Shown in pieces: positions 13,098-22,407 of a stretch of 64,000 nt of DNA. The stretch is from positions 1 to 64,000 of the forward strand of contig JAFZPZ010000027.1 in NCBI GenBank assembly GCA_017552435.1, in the 5' to 3' direction. A model generated the notes under the pieces. It was not told where the DNA came from, ran no database searches, and saw only the letters and a program-made list of their open reading frames with translations. Positions within the stretch are counted from its first letter, which is position 1, and each line of letters opens with the position of its first letter. Source of the DNA: Bacteroidaceae bacterium. GTDB taxonomy: Bacteria > Bacteroidota > Bacteroidia > Bacteroidales > Bacteroidaceae. A program made the position numbers and the translations under genes.

Positions 13098-14519
13098 ATG
13101 TCAACAAGAAGAGATTTCCTGAAAGGTGTGGGTCTTGCTACGGCAGGCATGACCCTGAATCCTGGCTGTGTGTTTGCTATGACGAGTAAAGACACAAAAC
13201 AGGCCAAAAGTGAGAAGGTTAAGATTGCCTATATCGGCATTGGTAATCGCGGTCAGCAGAACATCGACGAGTTTGCCAAGACGAACATGGTGGACGTTGT
13301 GGCGCTTTGCGATGTGGACCTGAAAGGCAAGCAGTGTCAGAAGGCCCTGAGCATGTATCCCGACGCCAAGCGCTTCACCGATTTCCGCAAGCTTTTTGAC
13401 GAGTACAGCGACCACTTCGATGCTGTGGCAGTCAGCGTGCCCGACCATACCCACTTCTTTGTCTGCATGGCAGCCATGAAGCACGGCAAGCACGTCTATT
13501 GCGAGAAGCCTCTCATCCGCACCTTCCAGGAGGGCGAGATTCTTATCGAGATGGCGAACCGTCATCCCGAACTTGCTACGCAGGTGGGCAACCAGGGACA
13601 CTCCGAAGGAAACTACTTCCAGTTCAAGGCTTGGCAGGAAGCAGGCATTATTAAAGATGTGACCAAAGTGGTGGCTCACATGAACAACGACCGGCGTTGG
13701 CACAAATATGACTGGAACATGACCAAGATGCCCGAGGGCGACCCCATTCCCGAAGGTATGGACTACGACACCTGGCACGGTGGCATCCGCTACCATAATT
13801 TCAGCAACCTCTACCATCAGGGCGATTGGCGCAGCTGGTACGACTTCGGTATGGGAGCGCTGGGCGACTGGGGTGCGCATCTTCTCGATACGGTGCACGA
13901 GTTTCTCAACCTCGGCTTGCCTTACGAGATTGATATGCAGTATGCGAAGAACCACAACGAGTTCTTCTACCCCTTCAGCAGCACCATTCTGTTCCGCTTC
14001 GGTGCCCGCGGCAACATGCCTCCTTGCGATGTGTATTGGTACGACGGCACCGACAATCAGCCCCCATTGCCCGAAGGTTATGGCGAGAGCAAGCTGGCCG
14101 ACGGCATTCCCGCCAGCGGTCAGGGCGAATACACCAAGCTGAAGCTCAACCCGGGTAAGATTATCTATGGTCGCGACCTCACCTTCAAGGGTGCCAGTCA
14201 CGGCAGTACCCTCGAAATCATTCCTGCCGAGAAGGCTGCAGAAATGAAGGACAAACTGCCCGAGGTGCCCAAGAGTCCCAGCAACCACTACGTCAACTTC
14301 CTGCGTGCCTGCAAGGGAGAGGAGAAGACCCGTTCGCCCTTCCAGATTGCCGGCGTGCTGTGTCAGGTCTTCTGCCTGGGTGTCATCGCCCAGCGCCTGA
14401 ACACCCAGCTGTTCTTCGACCCCCGCACCAAGAAGTTCACCAACAACGAGTTTGCCAACGCGATGCTCACAGGTATGCCTCCCCGCAGAGGTTGGGAAGA
14501 GTTCTATAAGATTGACTGA
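13098..14519 (+). CDS. Gfo/Idh/MocA family oxidoreductase, Tat-exported
   Basis: 473 aa from the ATG at 13098; the frame is open further upstream, but that part overlaps the promoter. The N terminus has a Tat motif (STRRDFLKGVGLA). The Rossmann segment (KIAYIGIGNRGQQN) binds NAD(P), and EKPL at about residue 145 is the conserved catalytic-lysine motif of the family. Exported members commonly oxidise or reduce sugars, for example forming 3-keto glycosides. The next gene is a DUF1080 (3-keto-disaccharide hydrolase) protein, which fits a redox-assisted glycoside cleavage route, followed by two mannan-type glycosidases. Confidence 0.9.
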   Translation: MSTRRDFLKGVGLATAGMTLNPGCVFAMTSKDTKQAKSEKVKIAYIGIGNRGQQNIDEFAKTNMVDVVALCDVDLKGKQCQKALSMYPDAKRFTDFRKLFDEYSDHFDAVAVSVPDHTHFFVCMAAMKHGKHVYCEKPLIRTFQEGEILIEMANRHPELATQVGNQGHSEGNYFQFKAWQEAGIIKDVTKVVAHMNNDRRWHKYDWNMTKMPEGDPIPEGMDYDTWHGGIRYHNFSNLYHQGDWRSWYDFGMGALGDWGAHLLDTVHEFLNLGLPYEIDMQYAKNHNEFFYPFSSTILFRFGARGNMPPCDVYWYDGTDNQPPLPEGYGESKLADGIPASGQGEYTKLKLNPGKIIYGRDLTFKGASHGSTLEIIPAEKAAEMKDKLPEVPKSPSNHYVNFLRACKGEEKTRSPFQIAGVLCQVFCLGVIAQRLNTQLFFDPRTKKFTNNEFANAMLTGMPPRRGWEEFYKID

Positions 14520-14547
14520 CCCCCCGCCCCCCTTTAGGGGGAGGATT
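14518..14547. repeat. Short GC-rich palindromic repeat, intergenic
   Basis: gacccccc-gccccccttt-agggggagg follows the oxidoreductase stop codon and matches the short form of the dispersed element. Next to it (14548-14580) is a taatgtcgatatatcgata-type short-word run. Confidence 0.75.
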
Positions 14548-14596
14548 AAATGTCGATATATCGATATAACGTAATAACGAATAAAGTTAAACTAAA

Positions 14597-15355
14597 ATGA
14601 AAAAGATAATTTTGACAATAGCTATGCTGGCCGTGCTGCCTGCATCAGCAAAGGACAAGAAAGTAGTGACAGAACCGGCTCCCGTTCCTACAACAGATAA
14701 TGTACTCACAGAGCAGGAACAGCGCGATGGCTGGAAGCTTCTCTGGGATGGTAAGACCACAAACGGCTGGCGCGGAGCCAAGCTGCAGACCTTCCCCACA
14801 AAGGGTTGGCGCATCGAGGACGGCGTGCTCAAGGTGGAAGCCGCTAATGGTGCCGAGAGCGGCAATGGCGGCGACATCGTGACCGACAAGACCTACCACA
14901 ACTTCATTCTGAAGGTCGATTTCAAGATTACCGAAGGTGCCAACAGCGGCATCAAGTACTTTGTTGACCCCGACATGAACCAGGGCGAGGGTAGTGCTAT
15001 CGGTTGCGAGTTCCAGATACTTGACGACCTGCGTCATCCCGATGCCAAGTTGGGCGTGAAGGGTAACCGCAAGTTGGCCTCCCTCTATGACCTCATCCCA
15101 GCTCCAGAGAACAAGCCCTTTGATATCACTACTTGGAACACAGCCACCGTTATCGTGCAGGGCAATCATGTGGAGCATTGGCTCAATGGCGTGAAGATGC
15201 TGGAATATGAGCGTAACACACAGGAGTGGAACGCGCTTGTGGCCTACAGCAAATACAAGAACTGGCCCGACTTCGGCAATCGCGACGGCCGCATCCTTCT
15301 GCAGGATCACGGCAACGAGGTATGGTTCAAGAATGTGAAAATAAAGGAACTGTAA
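14597..15355 (+). CDS. DUF1080 protein (3-keto-disaccharide hydrolase family)
   Basis: 252 aa with a signal peptide ([18 protein letters not shown]). It has the DUF1080 lectin-like jellyroll signature: [70 protein letters not shown] and [22 protein letters not shown]. Members cleave oxidised (3-keto) glycosides or bind glycans. It lies 77 bp after the oxidoreductase and 37 bp before GH92, so it is probably co-transcribed and acts in the periplasm or at the surface. Confidence 0.88.
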   Translation: MKKIILTIAMLAVLPASAKDKKVVTEPAPVPTTDNVLTEQEQRDGWKLLWDGKTTNGWRGAKLQTFPTKGWRIEDGVLKVEAANGAESGNGGDIVTDKTYHNFILKVDFKITEGANSGIKYFVDPDMNQGEGSAIGCEFQILDDLRHPDAKLGVKGNRKLASLYDLIPAPENKPFDITTWNTATVIVQGNHVEHWLNGVKMLEYERNTQEWNALVAYSKYKNWPDFGNRDGRILLQDHGNEVWFKNVKIKEL

Positions 15356-15391
15356 TTCAGTTCATAGTTCATAGTTTATAGTTCATAGTTG
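15354..15391. repeat. Heptanucleotide array (agttcat) before the GH92 start
   Basis: agttcat, agttcat, agtttat, agttcat, agttga: five 7-nt words fill the gap and abut the GH92 ATG at 15393. Confidence 0.85.
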
Positions 15392-15392
15392 A

Positions 15393-17696
15393 ATGAAAAA
15401 GAGAATAGTTATTTGGGGCTTTGCCATGCTTGCTGTGGCTGGCATGAAAGCCATAGACGATCCTGTGCAGTATGTTAATCCCTTGGTGGGTTCACATTCT
15501 ACCGGTGGACTTTCTACCGGTAACACCTATCCTGCTATCGCTTTGCCTTGGGGCATGAACTTCTGGACGCCTCAGACGGGTAAGATGGGTGACGGATGGT
15601 GCTATACCTATGATGCCGAGAAGATTCGTGGCTTCAAGCAAACACACCAACCAAGCCCGTGGATGAATGACTACGCGATGTTCAACATCATGCCAGAAGC
15701 TGGCGATGATCCCATCTACGATGAGAATAAGCGTGCCAGTTGGTTCTCGCACAAGGCGGAGGTGAGCAAGCCTCACTATTATAAGGTTTATCTGGCCGAC
15801 TATGACATCACGACCGAGATAGCTCCCACCAGCCGTGCAGCCATCTTCCGCTTTACCTGTCCGGAAGGCAAGAACTTTGTTATCATCGATGCTTTTGATA
15901 GAGGTTCTTATGTCAAGGTCATCCCAGGCGAGAACAAGGTAGTAGGCTACACCACACGCAACAGCGGCAGTGTGCCCCGTAACTTCAAGAACTACTTCGT
16001 CCTCCAGTTCGACCGTCCTTTTACCTACACTTCTACTGCCGATGAAGGCAAGGAGAGCAAGGACCTCGAAATGCAAAGCAAACATGCGGCAGCTGCCGTT
16101 GGTTTTCAGACAACCAAGCGCGGCGAACAGATTAACGTGCGTGTCGCCAGCTCGTTCATCAGCATTGAGCAGGCCGAGCAGAACCTGAAGGAGTTGGGTA
16201 ACAAAACTCTGGAACAGGTGAGTGAAGAAGGTCGTCAGGAATGGAACAAGGTGCTGAGCGTCATTGATGTAGAAGACAATAGTGATGTGGATCGTCTGCG
16301 TACTTTCTACAGCTGTCTCTACCGCAGTACCCTTTTCCCCCGCAGTTTCTACGAAATCAACGCCAAAGGCGAAGTTGTGCACTACAGTCCCTTCAATGGC
16401 GATGTGCTTCCGGGCTATATGTTTACCGATACCGGTTTCTGGGACACCTTCCGCGCCCTCTTCCCCCTCGTCAATCTGATGTATCCCAGTATGAGTCAGA
16501 AGATGCAGGAAGGATGGGCGAACTGGTATAAGGAGAGTGGGTTCCTGCCAGAATGGAGTTCCCCAGGGCATCGTGCCTGTATGGTAGGTAACAATTCTGC
16601 AAGCGTTGTGGCCGACGCCTACCTCAAGGGTATTCGCGGTTATGATATTGACGCCCTTTGGGCTGCCGTCACGCATGGAGCCAATGCCGATATGCCCCGC
16701 ACTACCAGCGGACGTAAGCAGTGGCAGACCTACAACAAACTGGGCTATGTTCCCTACGACAGTATCAATGAGAGTGCTGCCCGCACCTTGGAGTATGCCT
16801 TCGACGATTGGAGCATCTACAAACTGGGTCAGGCATTGGGTAAGCCTGAGAAGGAGATTCAGGTCTATGCTGAACATGCCTTCAACTACAAGAACCTCTT
16901 CGATAAGAGCCATAACCTGATGCGTGGCAAACTGGCCAACGGCGAGTGGGCTCCCAACTTCAATCCTTTCAAGTGGGGCGATGCCTTCACCGAGGGTAAT
17001 AGCTGGCACTACTCGTGGAGTGTGTTCCACGATCCTCAGGGACTTATTGACCTGATGGGCGGAACAGATACCTTCAACCAGATGCTGGACAGCGTCTTCA
17101 TTCTGCCTCCTATCTTCGATGAGAGCTATTACGGTAGCGTTATCCATGAGATTCGCGAGATGCAGATCATGAATATGGGCAATTATGCACATGGCAATCA
17201 GCCTATTCAGCACATGATATATATGTACAACTATGGTGGTCAGCCTTGGAAAGCACAATACTGGTTGCGCGAGACCATGAACCGTATGTACAACGCTCAT
17301 GCCGACGGCTATTGCGGTGACGAAGACAATGGTCAGACCTCTGCCTGGTACATCTTCACCGCAATGGGTTTCTATCCTGTATGTCCCGGTTCTAATCAGT
17401 ATGTACTGGGTGCTCCCTACTTCAAGAAGATGACTCTGCACCTCGAGAACGGCAAGGATGTAGTGGTGACGGCTTCTAAGAACAGCGACGAGAACCGCTA
17501 TGTGCAGAAACTCACTGTGAACGGAACGGAGCATGCAGTTAATTATGTGAATCATGCCGATTTGGTTCAGGGTGCCCGCATGGATTACGTGATGGGACCA
17601 GAACCTAACCGTCAACGTGGTACAAGTGCCGAGGCTGCACCTTATTCCTTCAGCAAAGAATATAAACCAGCCGCCAAAGGAAAGAAAAAGAAATAA
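15393..17696 (+). CDS. GH92 alpha-mannosidase
   Basis: 767 aa with a signal peptide (ending near MKAID). The family-defining motifs are present: VNPLVGSHSTGGLSTGNTYP at the N terminus, ALPWGMNFWTPQTG, and the C-terminal GYCGDEDNGQTSAWYIF with the acidic calcium/catalytic region. GH92 enzymes are Ca2+-dependent inverting exo-alpha-mannosidases (1,2-, 1,3- or 1,4-linkages). The following GH76 gene starts 2 bp after its stop, so they are translationally linked and likely act together on alpha-mannan. The C terminus ends in a basic KKKK tail. Confidence 0.94.
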   Translation: MKKRIVIWGFAMLAVAGMKAIDDPVQYVNPLVGSHSTGGLSTGNTYPAIALPWGMNFWTPQTGKMGDGWCYTYDAEKIRGFKQTHQPSPWMNDYAMFNIMPEAGDDPIYDENKRASWFSHKAEVSKPHYYKVYLADYDITTEIAPTSRAAIFRFTCPEGKNFVIIDAFDRGSYVKVIPGENKVVGYTTRNSGSVPRNFKNYFVLQFDRPFTYTSTADEGKESKDLEMQSKHAAAAVGFQTTKRGEQINVRVASSFISIEQAEQNLKELGNKTLEQVSEEGRQEWNKVLSVIDVEDNSDVDRLRTFYSCLYRSTLFPRSFYEINAKGEVVHYSPFNGDVLPGYMFTDTGFWDTFRALFPLVNLMYPSMSQKMQEGWANWYKESGFLPEWSSPGHRACMVGNNSASVVADAYLKGIRGYDIDALWAAVTHGANADMPRTTSGRKQWQTYNKLGYVPYDSINESAARTLEYAFDDWSIYKLGQALGKPEKEIQVYAEHAFNYKNLFDKSHNLMRGKLANGEWAPNFNPFKWGDAFTEGNSWHYSWSVFHDPQGLIDLMGGTDTFNQMLDSVFILPPIFDESYYGSVIHEIREMQIMNMGNYAHGNQPIQHMIYMYNYGGQPWKAQYWLRETMNRMYNAHADGYCGDEDNGQTSAWYIFTAMGFYPVCPGSNQYVLGAPYFKKMTLHLENGKDVVVTASKNSDENRYVQKLTVNGTEHAVNYVNHADLVQGARMDYVMGPEPNRQRGTSAEAAPYSFSKEYKPAAKGKKKK

Positions 17697-17698
17697 AA

Positions 17699-19153
17699 AT
17701 GAAACGACTAACCACCCTTATTCTCTGTGCGCTGGCGTGGGCAGGCTCCACCAGCGCACAGGTGGCTATTACCTATGACAACGAGGCACAATGGAAAGCC
17801 TACGAAGACTTCAATGCTGCGTTCCTCGACAAGGCGAATAGCAAGTACATCTACAAAGCCGATACCAAGCAGTCAAAAGCAGATCATCGAGGTAATGGCT
17901 ATCGCGACAATGACGTCTCAGGTTGTGCTGCTGCCATCTGGTGCCAGGCCATCTTCTATGATATGGTCATCAATGCCTACAACCGTGCTAAGGCAGAGGG
18001 CGATGATGTGCGCATGAGGAAGTACAAACAGTTGCACAACAACATCTATAACGGCGAAAAGTCTCACTATGTCAACTTCGACTTTGACAACTGCAATACG
18101 AACAATGGTTGGTTTGTCTATGATGACATCATGTGGTGGACTTGTGCTTTGGCGCGTGCCTACGAGACTTTCGGCTCATCAACCTTTCTTACTTATTCTG
18201 AGAAGAGTTTCTGCCGCGTATGGTATGGTTCGGCTAAAGTAGGGGATGATGGCTCGTATGCCGATCCTGCCCGATTCGAAGGCAAGTACGGCGGTGGTAT
18301 GTTCTGGGAATGGCAGCCTATCAATAATCCCATGCCGCATAAGGCGGGCGATTTCCGTTCCGCTTGTATCAACTTCCCGACGGTAATTGCAGCCTGTCTG
18401 CTTCATCGGCTTGTTCCGGAGGGGCGCCAGGCACCGACTGGGACGCGTCCAGCAAGGCAGACCAAAGAATGGTATCTTGAAAAGGCGAAGGAGGTCTATG
18501 CCTGGGCAGACAAGGCCCTTGTCAACAATAGCGGACGTGTGGCAGACGGCATACACGGCGGCGATCCGGAGTATAGTGACCACCTCTACAACCAGGCGAC
18601 TTATATTGGTGCCAGTTGCCTGCTCTATCAGTTGACGCACGAGATAAGCTACCTGACGAAGGCAAAAAGAGCCGCAGATTATGTGATAAGCAACATGTGC
18701 ACCAATCAGATTCTCAAGTACGAGAACGGCTATGAGCAGGGCATCTATGCCGCCATCTATGCGCAGTACATCAAGATGCTTATCTATGATTGCGGTTTGA
18801 GTGAGACGTTGACGAAGAAATACCTGACGCATATTCAGCGCAACATACAGAGAGCTTATACCAATATGGACCCGACGCGCGGCATCCAGATAGGCAACTT
18901 CGCCAAGGCAACTGGTGCAGACGATGTAGTGGAGAGCTACGGGGCCAGCGGTATGCCCGCGTTGATGCTGATGTTCCCTGCCAGTGATACCGCTTCCCCT
19001 TTGGGAGAGGTTGGAAGGGGACTGTACGACGGACCTTCCGATGTCTATACTCCTGAGGGCAGGCTGGTGAAGAAGAACGCTAGCCCAGAAGAGGTGCACA
19101 AGCTCGACAGCGGCCTTTATATCTTCCAGCGCAAGAAAGTTCTCGTCAAGTAG
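17699..19153 (+). CDS. GH76 family protein (alpha-1,6-mannanase type)
   Basis: 484 aa with a signal peptide (MKRLTTLILCALAWAGSTSAQ). An (alpha/alpha)6 fold is expected. The paired-Asp motif of GH76 appears as FVYDDIMWW (Asp pair near residues 142-143). GH76 cleaves the alpha-1,6-mannan backbone, complementing GH92. The C terminus carries a Prevotella-like tail (VYTPEGRLV ... LDSGLYIFQRKKVLVK), joined to the catalytic domain by a linker encoded by a GC-rich repeat (SPLGEVGRGL). The 3' end overlaps the end of the convergent VanZ gene by 8 bp. Confidence 0.9.
   Translation: MKRLTTLILCALAWAGSTSAQVAITYDNEAQWKAYEDFNAAFLDKANSKYIYKADTKQSKADHRGNGYRDNDVSGCAAAIWCQAIFYDMVINAYNRAKAEGDDVRMRKYKQLHNNIYNGEKSHYVNFDFDNCNTNNGWFVYDDIMWWTCALARAYETFGSSTFLTYSEKSFCRVWYGSAKVGDDGSYADPARFEGKYGGGMFWEWQPINNPMPHKAGDFRSACINFPTVIAACLLHRLVPEGRQAPTGTRPARQTKEWYLEKAKEVYAWADKALVNNSGRVADGIHGGDPEYSDHLYNQATYIGASCLLYQLTHEISYLTKAKRAADYVISNMCTNQILKYENGYEQGIYAAIYAQYIKMLIYDCGLSETLTKKYLTHIQRNIQRAYTNMDPTRGIQIGNFAKATGADDVVESYGASGMPALMLMFPASDTASPLGEVGRGLYDGPSDVYTPEGRLVKKNASPEEVHKLDSGLYIFQRKKVLVK
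18991..19027. repeat. Short GC-rich palindromic repeat in the GH76 linker
   Basis: cttcccctttgggagagg then ttggaaggggac matches the dispersed element and encodes the linker between the catalytic domain and the C-terminal tail. Confidence 0.65.
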
Positions 19154-19556
19154 GCTTCTTGGCTGTTTTCATTATCAGGATTCCTACGATGGTGCCAAGG
19201 CAGACGCCGATGGTATTGGCCACGAAATCGAGCCACTCGCCACTGCGGCAGGTGGTGAGGTAGGCTTGCATGAGTTCCAGTGTGCCACCCATCGCAATTG
19301 GTGCGAGGAAGGCAAAAGCCAGGAGCTTTCTTGCATTGTACTGCCGGTGGGAACGTCTGTAGTCGAACCAGATTGCCAGCGTCAGCACACCATACATCAC
19401 CATGTGTGTCCATTTGTCGGCCAAAGGTACATCCTCTGCCAATTTTATTTCCGGTATGGGCAGCAGGGAAAGAAACACGATGCTGACAGCCACCAGTAGC
19501 GTAATAGGGTATCTGCGCAAGTATTTGTGTAGCATATAAGAACTCTTTTTGACCAT
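19146..19556 (-). CDS. VanZ-like membrane protein
   Basis: 136 aa with four predicted transmembrane helices and the VanZ-like pattern (DKWTHMVMYGVLTLAIWFDY; GGTLELMQAYLTTCRSGEWLDFVANTIGVCLG). Its role is unknown; relatives include the teicoplanin-resistance protein VanZ and many housekeeping membrane proteins. The -7 box at 19564-19571 would put transcription start almost at the ATG at 19556, so the second ATG at 19535 (MLHKYLRR) is an alternative start. Confidence 0.85.
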   Translation of the reverse strand: MVKKSSYMLHKYLRRYPITLLVAVSIVFLSLLPIPEIKLAEDVPLADKWTHMVMYGVLTLAIWFDYRRSHRQYNARKLLAFAFLAPIAMGGTLELMQAYLTTCRSGEWLDFVANTIGVCLGTIVGILIMKTAKKPT

Positions 19557-19563
19557 TTTGCTG

Positions 19564-19571
19564 CAAAGATA
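19564..19571 (-). promoter_or_regulatory. -7 box (TATCTTTG) for the VanZ-like gene
   Basis: TATCTTTG on the minus strand, 8 bp before the outer ATG. It diverges from the box at 19616 and shares the intervening heptad array. Confidence 0.65.
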
Positions 19572-19577
19572 CGGGGA

Positions 19578-19609
19578 AATTAAGAATTAAGAGTTAAGAA
19601 TTAAGAATT
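19578..19609. repeat. Heptanucleotide array (attaaga) between divergent promoters
   Basis: attaaga, attaaga, gttaaga, attaaga: a 7-nt array filling the 44 bp between the two oppositely directed TATCTTTG boxes. Confidence 0.85.
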
Positions 19610-19615
19610 TTTATT

Positions 19616-19623
19616 TATCTTTG
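19616..19623 (+). promoter_or_regulatory. -7 box (TATCTTTG) for the first NSS transporter
   Basis: TATCTTTG followed by CAG, 28 bp before the ATG at 19651. The open frame extends to a TTG at 19621 inside this box, which argues for the ATG as the true start. Confidence 0.75.
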
Positions 19624-19650
19624 CAGCAAAATAAGGGAAAACGTCATCAA

Positions 19651-21048
19651 ATGGACACTGGAAACTCTGCAAGGGGCAGCTTTGGCAGTCAGTTGGGAGT
19701 CATATTGGCTTCGGCAGGCTCTGCCGTCGGCTTGGGCAATATATGGCGTTTCCCGACGGAGGTTGGCCGAGGTGGCGGTGCGGCATTCATCCTTATATAT
19801 TTAGGCTTTATCCTTCTGCTGGCCATGCCCGTCATGCTCTGTGAGTTCATCATAGGGCGTTCGGCGCGTTCCAATGCTATCGGAGCCTTCCAGAAACTTG
19901 CTCCAGGCAAGCCTTGGATTGCAGCCGGCATCATGGGCGTGTTGGGGGGCTTCCTCGTGCTTTCGTTCTACTCCGTGGTGGCAGGCTGGACGCTTCACTA
20001 CACCATCCAATCGGCTCTCGGGCAGTTGCAAGGTCAATGTTCAATGTTCAATGGTCAATCGTCAATGGACTTCGGTGCTGCTTTCAACGTCTTTGTCTCC
20101 GATCCGTGGCAACCGATTATCTATCTCGCCGTCTTTCTGTTGCTGACGCATCTCGTCGTGGCGCGTGGCATACAGCATGGTATCGAGCGATACTCCAAGC
20201 TTATGATGCCGTTGCTGCTTGTCATCATCCTTCTGCTGGTGTGCTTTTCATTGACAATGCCCGGAGCTGCTGAAGGCGTCCGTTTCCTGCTGCAGCCCGA
20301 CCTGAGCGAGGTGACACCCGACGTGGTGCTGGGCGCGATGGGGCAGGCCTTCTTCTCCCTGAGTGTTGGCCTGGGCTGTCTCGTGACCTATTCCTCCTAT
20401 TTCAGTAAGGAGACGCGTCTTGTGAATTCTGCCATGAATGTCTGCATCATCGATACGATGGTGGCGGTGCTGAGCGGCTTCATCATCTTCCCGACGGTGT
20501 TTAGTGTGGGCATTGCTCCCGATGCAGGCCCAGGCCTGGTGTTCATCACTTTGCCCAATGTCTTCAACCTGATGTTCGGCGAGATGCCCGTTGTGGGTTA
20601 TGTCTTTGCCCTGCTCTTCTATGTGCTTCTGTTGCTGGCAGCCTTGACAAGCAGCATCAGCATGCACGAGATATGCACGGCTTTCATTTCCGAGCATTTC
20701 CAGACAGGCCGACGCCGGGCTGCGACCATCGTGACTCTCATTTGCTTGTTGCTGGGCGCTTTCTGTTCCCTTTCCTTCGGACCGTGGCAGGAAGTGACGG
20801 TCTTTGGCAAAGGTTTCTTCGACCTCTTCGACTTCACTGTGACCAAGTTCCTGATGCCACTTGGCGGTCTCCTGATGACGCTCTTCGTGGGCTGGTACCT
20901 CGACCGACGGCTTGTGGAGCAGCAGCTGACGAACGACGAAGCGCTTTCTGTCCGCACGATGCGCCCATTGCTGGTTCTCATCCGCTGGGTGGCGCCGATA
21001 GGCATCCTTGTCATTTTCCTCAACGAACTTTTCCCTTTGTTTATATAG
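19651..21048 (+). CDS. Sodium-dependent transporter, NSS/SNF family (first of pair)
   Basis: About 465 aa, with 11-12 transmembrane helices predicted. The signature SQLGVILASAGSAVGLGNIWRFP at the N terminus forms the Na+ and substrate site of LeuT-like transporters. Substrates are usually amino acids. Between TM3 and TM4 a heptad array (20032-20068) is translated as QCSMFNGQSSM, absent from the otherwise similar neighbour. The next gene begins 6 bp after its stop and is a clear paralog. Confidence 0.92.
   Translation: MDTGNSARGSFGSQLGVILASAGSAVGLGNIWRFPTEVGRGGGAAFILIYLGFILLLAMPVMLCEFIIGRSARSNAIGAFQKLAPGKPWIAAGIMGVLGGFLVLSFYSVVAGWTLHYTIQSALGQLQGQCSMFNGQSSMDFGAAFNVFVSDPWQPIIYLAVFLLLTHLVVARGIQHGIERYSKLMMPLLLVIILLLVCFSLTMPGAAEGVRFLLQPDLSEVTPDVVLGAMGQAFFSLSVGLGCLVTYSSYFSKETRLVNSAMNVCIIDTMVAVLSGFIIFPTVFSVGIAPDAGPGLVFITLPNVFNLMFGEMPVVGYVFALLFYVLLLLAALTSSISMHEICTAFISEHFQTGRRRAATIVTLICLLLGAFCSLSFGPWQEVTVFGKGFFDLFDFTVTKFLMPLGGLLMTLFVGWYLDRRLVEQQLTNDEALSVRTMRPLLVLIRWVAPIGILVIFLNELFPLFI
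20032..20068. repeat. In-frame heptanucleotide array (gttcaat / ggtcaat)
   Basis: ggtcaat, gttcaat, gttcaat, ggtcaat, cgtcaat: five 7-nt words inside the transporter gene. The reading frame stays open. Confidence 0.85.
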
Positions 21049-21054
21049 AAATGT

Positions 21055-22407
21055 ATGGAAACAAGACATAACTTTGGCAGCAAGTTGGGTGCGGTGTTGG
21101 CATCTGCCGGTTCCGCCGTGGGGCTTGGCAATGTGTGGCGCTTCCCTACAGAAGTCGGCAACAACGGCGGTGCGGCGTTCATCTTCATCTATCTCATCTG
21201 CATTGCCGTAATAGGCATACCAGTGATGATGAGCGAGTTCCTCATCGGCAGGCATACCCACGCCAACACCATCTCTGCCTTTGCCAAGTTGGCCCCCGGC
21301 AAGTGGTGGCGCATCGAGGGCATTGCGGGCGTGTTTGTCGCCTTCCTGATTCTTTCCTATTACATCGTTATCAGCGGGTGGACGCTCTTCTATCTCATCG
21401 AGTCGCTCAGCGGACATCTGCAGGCCGACCGCGATTACACCCTTGTCTTTGATAACTTCGTGAGCAATCCCTGGCTGCCTGTGCTGGCGGGTGCAGCGTT
21501 CATGGGACTGACACACTTTATTATAGCCCGAGGCGTTCAGTCGGGCATCGAGCGGTCTTCGAAGCTGATGATGCCCCTGTTGCTATTCATCATCGGCATC
21601 CTGGTGGTTTGCTCGTTCGGTATGCCCGGTTCCTCCGCCGGTCTCCGCTTCCTGCTCAAGCCCGACTTCTCGAAGATAACGGCCAATGTCTTCCTCAGTG
21701 CTGTCGGACAGGCTTTCTTCTCGCTGAGCCTGGCGATGGGTTGCCTCTGTACCTATGCCTCGTATTTCCGGCACGACACCAAGCTCCCCAAGACGGCTGT
21801 CGGCGTGAGCGTCATCGACACCTTTGTCGCCATCCTGAGCGGCTTCATCATCTTCCCAGCCGTCTTCAGCGTGGAGGGCGTCAGCGTGGATGCCGGACCG
21901 GGCCTGGTATTCATCACCTTGCCGCATGTCTTCAACATCGCCTTCAGTCATGTGCCCGTGCTGGGTTACATCTTCTCCAGCTTCTTCTATCTGCTTCTGC
22001 TTCTTGCAGCATTGACCAGTGCCATTTCTTTGCACGAGAGTGTTACGGCCTACGTCTTGGAGGCCTTCCACGTTTCGCGCCGCAGAGCCGCCGCTATTGT
22101 CTCCATCGCCTGCATGACGCTTGGCGTGGCCTGTTCCCTCTCGTTCGGCGTGTGGAGCGACCTGACGCTTTTCGGCATGAATATCTTCGAGATCTTCGAC
22201 TTCACGGCCTCGAAAATCATTCTGCCCATAGGCGGCATCATCATCTGTCTCTTCACGGGATGGTATCTGGACCGCAAGATGGTCGAGAGTGAGCTGACGA
22301 ATGGCGGCACCCTCCGCTTCCGCCTGTTCCGCCTCTATTACTTCATCATCCGCTATGTAGCACCGCTTGCCATTGCGGCAGTCTTCGTGCAGGAACTGCT
22401 CTCATGA
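21055..22407 (+). CDS. Sodium-dependent transporter, NSS/SNF family (second of pair)
   Basis: 450 aa. The same signature (SKLGAVLASAGSAVGLGNVWRFP) and topology as the preceding gene indicate a tandem duplication followed by divergence; the loop that carries the heptad insertion in the first copy reads SGHLQADRDYTLVFDNF here. Na+-coupled amino-acid uptake is likely. The stop overlaps the next start as ATGA. Confidence 0.92.
   Translation: METRHNFGSKLGAVLASAGSAVGLGNVWRFPTEVGNNGGAAFIFIYLICIAVIGIPVMMSEFLIGRHTHANTISAFAKLAPGKWWRIEGIAGVFVAFLILSYYIVISGWTLFYLIESLSGHLQADRDYTLVFDNFVSNPWLPVLAGAAFMGLTHFIIARGVQSGIERSSKLMMPLLLFIIGILVVCSFGMPGSSAGLRFLLKPDFSKITANVFLSAVGQAFFSLSLAMGCLCTYASYFRHDTKLPKTAVGVSVIDTFVAILSGFIIFPAVFSVEGVSVDAGPGLVFITLPHVFNIAFSHVPVLGYIFSSFFYLLLLLAALTSAISLHESVTAYVLEAFHVSRRRAAAIVSIACMTLGVACSLSFGVWSDLTLFGMNIFEIFDFTASKIILPIGGIIICLFTGWYLDRKMVESELTNGGTLRFRLFRLYYFIIRYVAPLAIAAVFVQELLS

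Noticed and set aside
15492..17615. Leftward 707-codon frame antisense to GH92
   Set aside because: The forward frame is an unmistakable GH92. The antisense frame has no recognisable motif and is a shadow.
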